64,000 bases of DNA from an uncultured bacterium (GTDB lineage: Bacteria > Verrucomicrobiota > Lentisphaeria > Victivallales > UBA1829). Shown here piece by piece: positions 62,292 through 64,000 of the stretch. Every line of letters begins with the position of its first letter. The stretch's first letter is position 1. Both the position numbers and the translations under genes were made by a program. The stretch is taken from the NCBI GenBank assembly GCA_900549415.1, contig URNX01000001.1:131130-195129 (forward strand), in the 5' to 3' direction. Under the pieces are notes generated by a model. The model saw nothing but the letters and a program-made list of their open reading frames with translations, did no database searches and was not told where the DNA came from.

Positions 62292-62321
62292 AAGAGTCCG
62301 GTTCGTCCATTCCGGATTCTT
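62292..62321 (-). promoter_or_regulatory. Hairpin in the Na/Pi leader
   Basis: AAGAGTCCGG (62292-62301) and CCGGATTCTT (62312-62321) form a 9-pair stem with one mismatch in the minus-strand RNA, between the predicted start and the ribosome site. Possible translation control; weakly supported. Confidence 0.3.
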
Positions 62322-62340
62322 ATAACGGGGATTTTACCGG

Positions 62341-62369
62341 AATATAACACGGGTCTGACAATCCGGCAA
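62341..62369 (-). promoter_or_regulatory. Promoter of the Na/Pi transporter
   Basis: Minus strand: TTGCCG (62369-62364), a 17-nt spacer and TATATT (62346-62341). Confidence 0.55.
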
Positions 62370-62384
62370 CTGCAGAAAGTTTTT

Positions 62385-62401
62385 CTAACAGAATCCTAAC
62401 A
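62385..62401 (-). promoter_or_regulatory. Direct repeat upstream of the Na/Pi promoter (candidate Pho-box-like site)
   Basis: Minus strand TGTTAG-GATTC-TGTTAG, two 6-bp direct repeats with an 11-bp period, 16 bp before the -35. PhoB/PhoP response regulators bind direct repeats of this period at phosphate genes; the link is inference. Confidence 0.4.
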
Positions 62402-62479
62402 AACGCCACGCTTTCCCTTCGGCTTTTTGTATTTGCGGAAAAGCGAACAACAAAATTCCATAAAAAACGCAAGAGAGAC

Positions 62480-62507
62480 TTGAAAAACTCGGAAAATATG
62501 TTATCTT
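62480..62507 (+). promoter_or_regulatory. Promoter of tRNA-Ser
   Basis: TTGAAA (62480-62485), a 16-nt spacer and TATCTT (62502-62507), 31 nt before the tRNA. Confidence 0.5.
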
Positions 62508-62538
62508 ACTTAAATTGACAATTTTCAAAAATAAGTTC

Positions 62539-62628
62539 GGAGAGATGGCTGAGTGGTCGAAGGCGGCGGTCTCGAAAACCGTTAACGGGTTTACTCGTTC
62601 AGGGGTTCGAATCCCCTTCTCTCCGCCA
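62539..62628 (+). tRNA. tRNA-Ser (anticodon CGA)
   Basis: A 90-nt class II tRNA with CCA encoded: acceptor GGAGAGA/TCTCTCC, anticodon stem GCGGT/ACCGT with loop CTCGAAA, a long variable arm (AACGGGTTTACTCGTT) and T arm GGGG/CCCC. Reads UCG codons. Confidence 0.96.
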
Positions 62629-62723
62629 TTATTACTTTTTCCGATTTCCCGACAAAAACAGAATTTGTTATCCGCGTACCATTCGGGTTTCAGTTATTTC
62701 TTTGCATCTTTTATTTGACAAAC

Positions 62724-63110
62724 TTATGGTTCCGCCATTACCCAGTGAGGCTGAAATCTATCTTCCTGCTTGACGACTTTTCCGTTTCTAAAAGTCAGCA
62801 AATATGAGTGCCAGCGATAATCCCAGTCCAGATGAAAGAGTACCCGCCACTGCGGAGCCTTCATTGCGGTTTGTGAGGTCAACAGTGCCTCTTTGTTCAT
62901 GTATGAGTGATGCACCAACGCTTTATTCGGAGAATTGTCTAAAGCATGCAATACACAAAAGCTTCCATCTTTCCGTTTTGGAGCGGTCTCCAATATAACG
63001 GATATTTGTTTCTTGGACATTCCTGTGAAATTTACTTCAGGGCAACAGCATCCTGCGAAGAACAGACTGCTTGATAATGCTAATGAAAACAAAAAATATC
63101 TTGTCATCAT
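62724..63110 (-). CDS. Small lipoprotein of unknown function
   Basis: A 128-residue protein with signal peptide and lipobox LFFAGC (Cys21), followed by two more cysteines (CCCPEV). The body GMSKKQISVILETAPKRKDGSF resembles the start of SmpA/BamE-like domains (an early G-x-S/T...VxxxLG helix), and WHSYLLTFRNGKVVKQED looks like the closing strand of that fold; this is a guess. The start ATGATG follows AGGGGG. It lies 12 nt after the gene at 63123 and is probably in its operon. Confidence 0.6.
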   Translation of the reverse strand: MMTRYFLFSLALSSSLFFAGCCCPEVNFTGMSKKQISVILETAPKRKDGSFCVLHALDNSPNKALVHHSYMNKEALLTSQTAMKAPQWRVLFHLDWDYRWHSYLLTFRNGKVVKQEDRFQPHWVMAEP

Positions 63111-63122
63111 TCCCCCTAACTT

Positions 63123-64000
63123 TCAATTCAGGAACCCGTCAAACATCATGCCATCGCCTTCTTCTCCGAAAAGAGAGTTCGTCCTGTTCTGGATACAGCG
63201 GCGCATATTGTCTTTTTGAATGAATTCATAACGGCATTTTGCCGCCTGGACTTTGTTGCCGGCGCGGCTGGCATACTGACCGACAAAATAAAGCGCGGAA
63301 ATGGAATTGGATTCCAACAATTTTTCCCACAAAGGCAGACATTGTCCCGGATTCAGTTTTTCTTGAAGTTCCGCCTCAAGTTCCTGCACAAGCAAATCAT
63401 AGGCAAAAGAAACCTTCAACGCTTTCAGACATTTTTGAGCAGAAGTTGCATTCCCGTAGAATCCATCCAAATAGCGACGGATATACTGAGCCTGTGCCAA
63501 CGGTTCGGAGGCCGCGGCGTCAAACATCGCGGCTTCCGCTTCCGCAAGGACCTTTTTATTTAAATTTACAGAAGGTTTCAGCAGATATTCGGCGTATGCA
63601 TATGCGGCTCTTTTATTGCCTTTCATGTGCCATAACACATGCAATTCATTGAAATTACGCCGTCTGTCCGGGCACGGGTTGATTCCTCCGAATTGAAACA
63701 GGTTATCATTCGCATACACAAAGCGGGTTTCCAAATCCATGGAATTCCAGTCGACATTATAACGTTTAACCTGAACAAAATAACGCACGGCATTCACTTC
63801 CTTTTGCAGAAATGCTTTTTTCATAAAATCCAGATAATCTCCCGCATACAGTTTATGGTCTCGTCGGGAAGCAAGGTTTGCATACAGCCCCATTGCAGGG
63901 ACAAAACCGTCCTGAGCAAGCCTTCTCAATTCCTGGGCAAGAACAATTTGTTCTTCCGAAGTTGCTTGATTCTGTGCGTCCACGTATAAAGAGAATGCAT
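63123..64000 (-). CDS. Sel1/TPR-like helical repeat protein, 5' end outside window
   Basis: The frame is open to the right edge (at least 292 residues), so the true start lies beyond it; a GTG at 63983 is in frame but the sequence before it (AFSLY-VDAQNQA) reads like the end of a signal peptide. Alternating helices are visible (AQELRRLAQDGFVPAMGLYANLA, KAAYAYAEYLL-like, SISALYFVGQYASRAGNKVQAA), resembling Sel1 or TPR repeats that mediate protein contacts. No catalytic motif. The neighbour downstream is a small lipoprotein, so an envelope role is plausible. Confidence 0.55.
   Translation of the reverse strand, partial: AFSLYVDAQNQATSEEQIVLAQELRRLAQDGFVPAMGLYANLASRRDHKLYAGDYLDFMKKAFLQKEVNAVRYFVQVKRYNVDWNSMDLETRFVYANDNLFQFGGINPCPDRRRNFNELHVLWHMKGNKRAAYAYAEYLLKPSVNLNKKVLAEAEAAMFDAAASEPLAQAQYIRRYLDGFYGNATSAQKCLKALKVSFAYDLLVQELEAELQEKLNPGQCLPLWEKLLESNSISALYFVGQYASRAGNKVQAAKCRYEFIQKDNMRRCIQNRTNSLFGEEGDGMMFDGFLN

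Noticed and set aside
1..64000. CRISPR array, insertion sequences or prophage genes
   Set aside because: No regularly spaced repeats, transposase motifs (DDE, HUH, serine recombinase) or phage structural genes were seen.

Overview
The window looks like chromosomal DNA of a Gram-negative member of the PVC superphylum, most likely a Lentisphaerota (Victivallales-type, gut or marine) bacterium. I infer this from two type II pseudopilins of the FTL(I/V)ELLVVIAIIAILAG type next to glycan enzymes, a Minf_1886-family protein, a DUF6259-like putative glycosidase, lipid A and Mla envelope genes, and a broken surface protein ending in an FG-GAP-like module. The sequence is moderately GC-rich with AGGAG-type ribosome sites. 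Sigma-70 promoters of the form TTGAC/TTGAA-N16/17-TATATT/TATAAT are easy to find. No rRNA, insertion sequence, prophage or CRISPR array was found.

Layout. 1-5500: a glycan-use transcription unit on the minus strand (GH5, cut by the window edge; pseudopilin; DUF6259-like enzyme) and an AraC regulator. 5570-20299: housekeeping genes: glyQS, an HPr-TrkA-TrkH cluster, a PLD-like protein, skp-lpxD-ykgJ, two MFS transporters (the second frameshifted), csp, transketolase, ruvB and an SH3 protein. 20299-27908: DUF4380, prenyl synthase, aroE, and an operon of dehydrogenase, TIM-barrel protein, acetyl esterase and GH57-like protein. 27928-30864: a tRNA-Arg fragment followed by a one-polypeptide MmeI-like restriction-modification enzyme whose specificity region is AT-rich. 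30868-37402: GntR and LacI sugar regulators, a DMT transporter, a GH3 (NagZ-like) enzyme, a HAD phosphatase and DUF1848. 37403-44760: a decayed adhesin unit and an AraC-controlled locus with a secreted protein, a second pseudopilin and a 1319-residue secreted protein of unknown family. 44795-54424: DMT transporter, MscS-like channel, NhaP2-like antiporter, tRNA-Met, comEC with a sugar/LPS kinase, Minf_1886 protein and a LysM lipoprotein. 54485-64000: ispD, a NYN-cold-shock fusion, mlaEFD, two tRNA-Gly, an Ig-fused Na/Pi transporter, tRNA-Ser, a small lipoprotein and a gene cut by the right edge.

How it fits together. Core genes serve translation, potassium and osmotic balance, and envelope building (Skp, LpxD, LPS kinase, Mla, LysM). 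Between them lie short glycan loci, each with its own AraC, LacI or GntR regulator, and two of these carry a pseudopilin beside a large carbohydrate enzyme candidate. That recurring arrangement, with inverted repeats placed in the promoters, is the best candidate here for a little-described system. The restriction-modification gene beside the tRNA fragment and the decayed adhesin mark the most plastic stretches.
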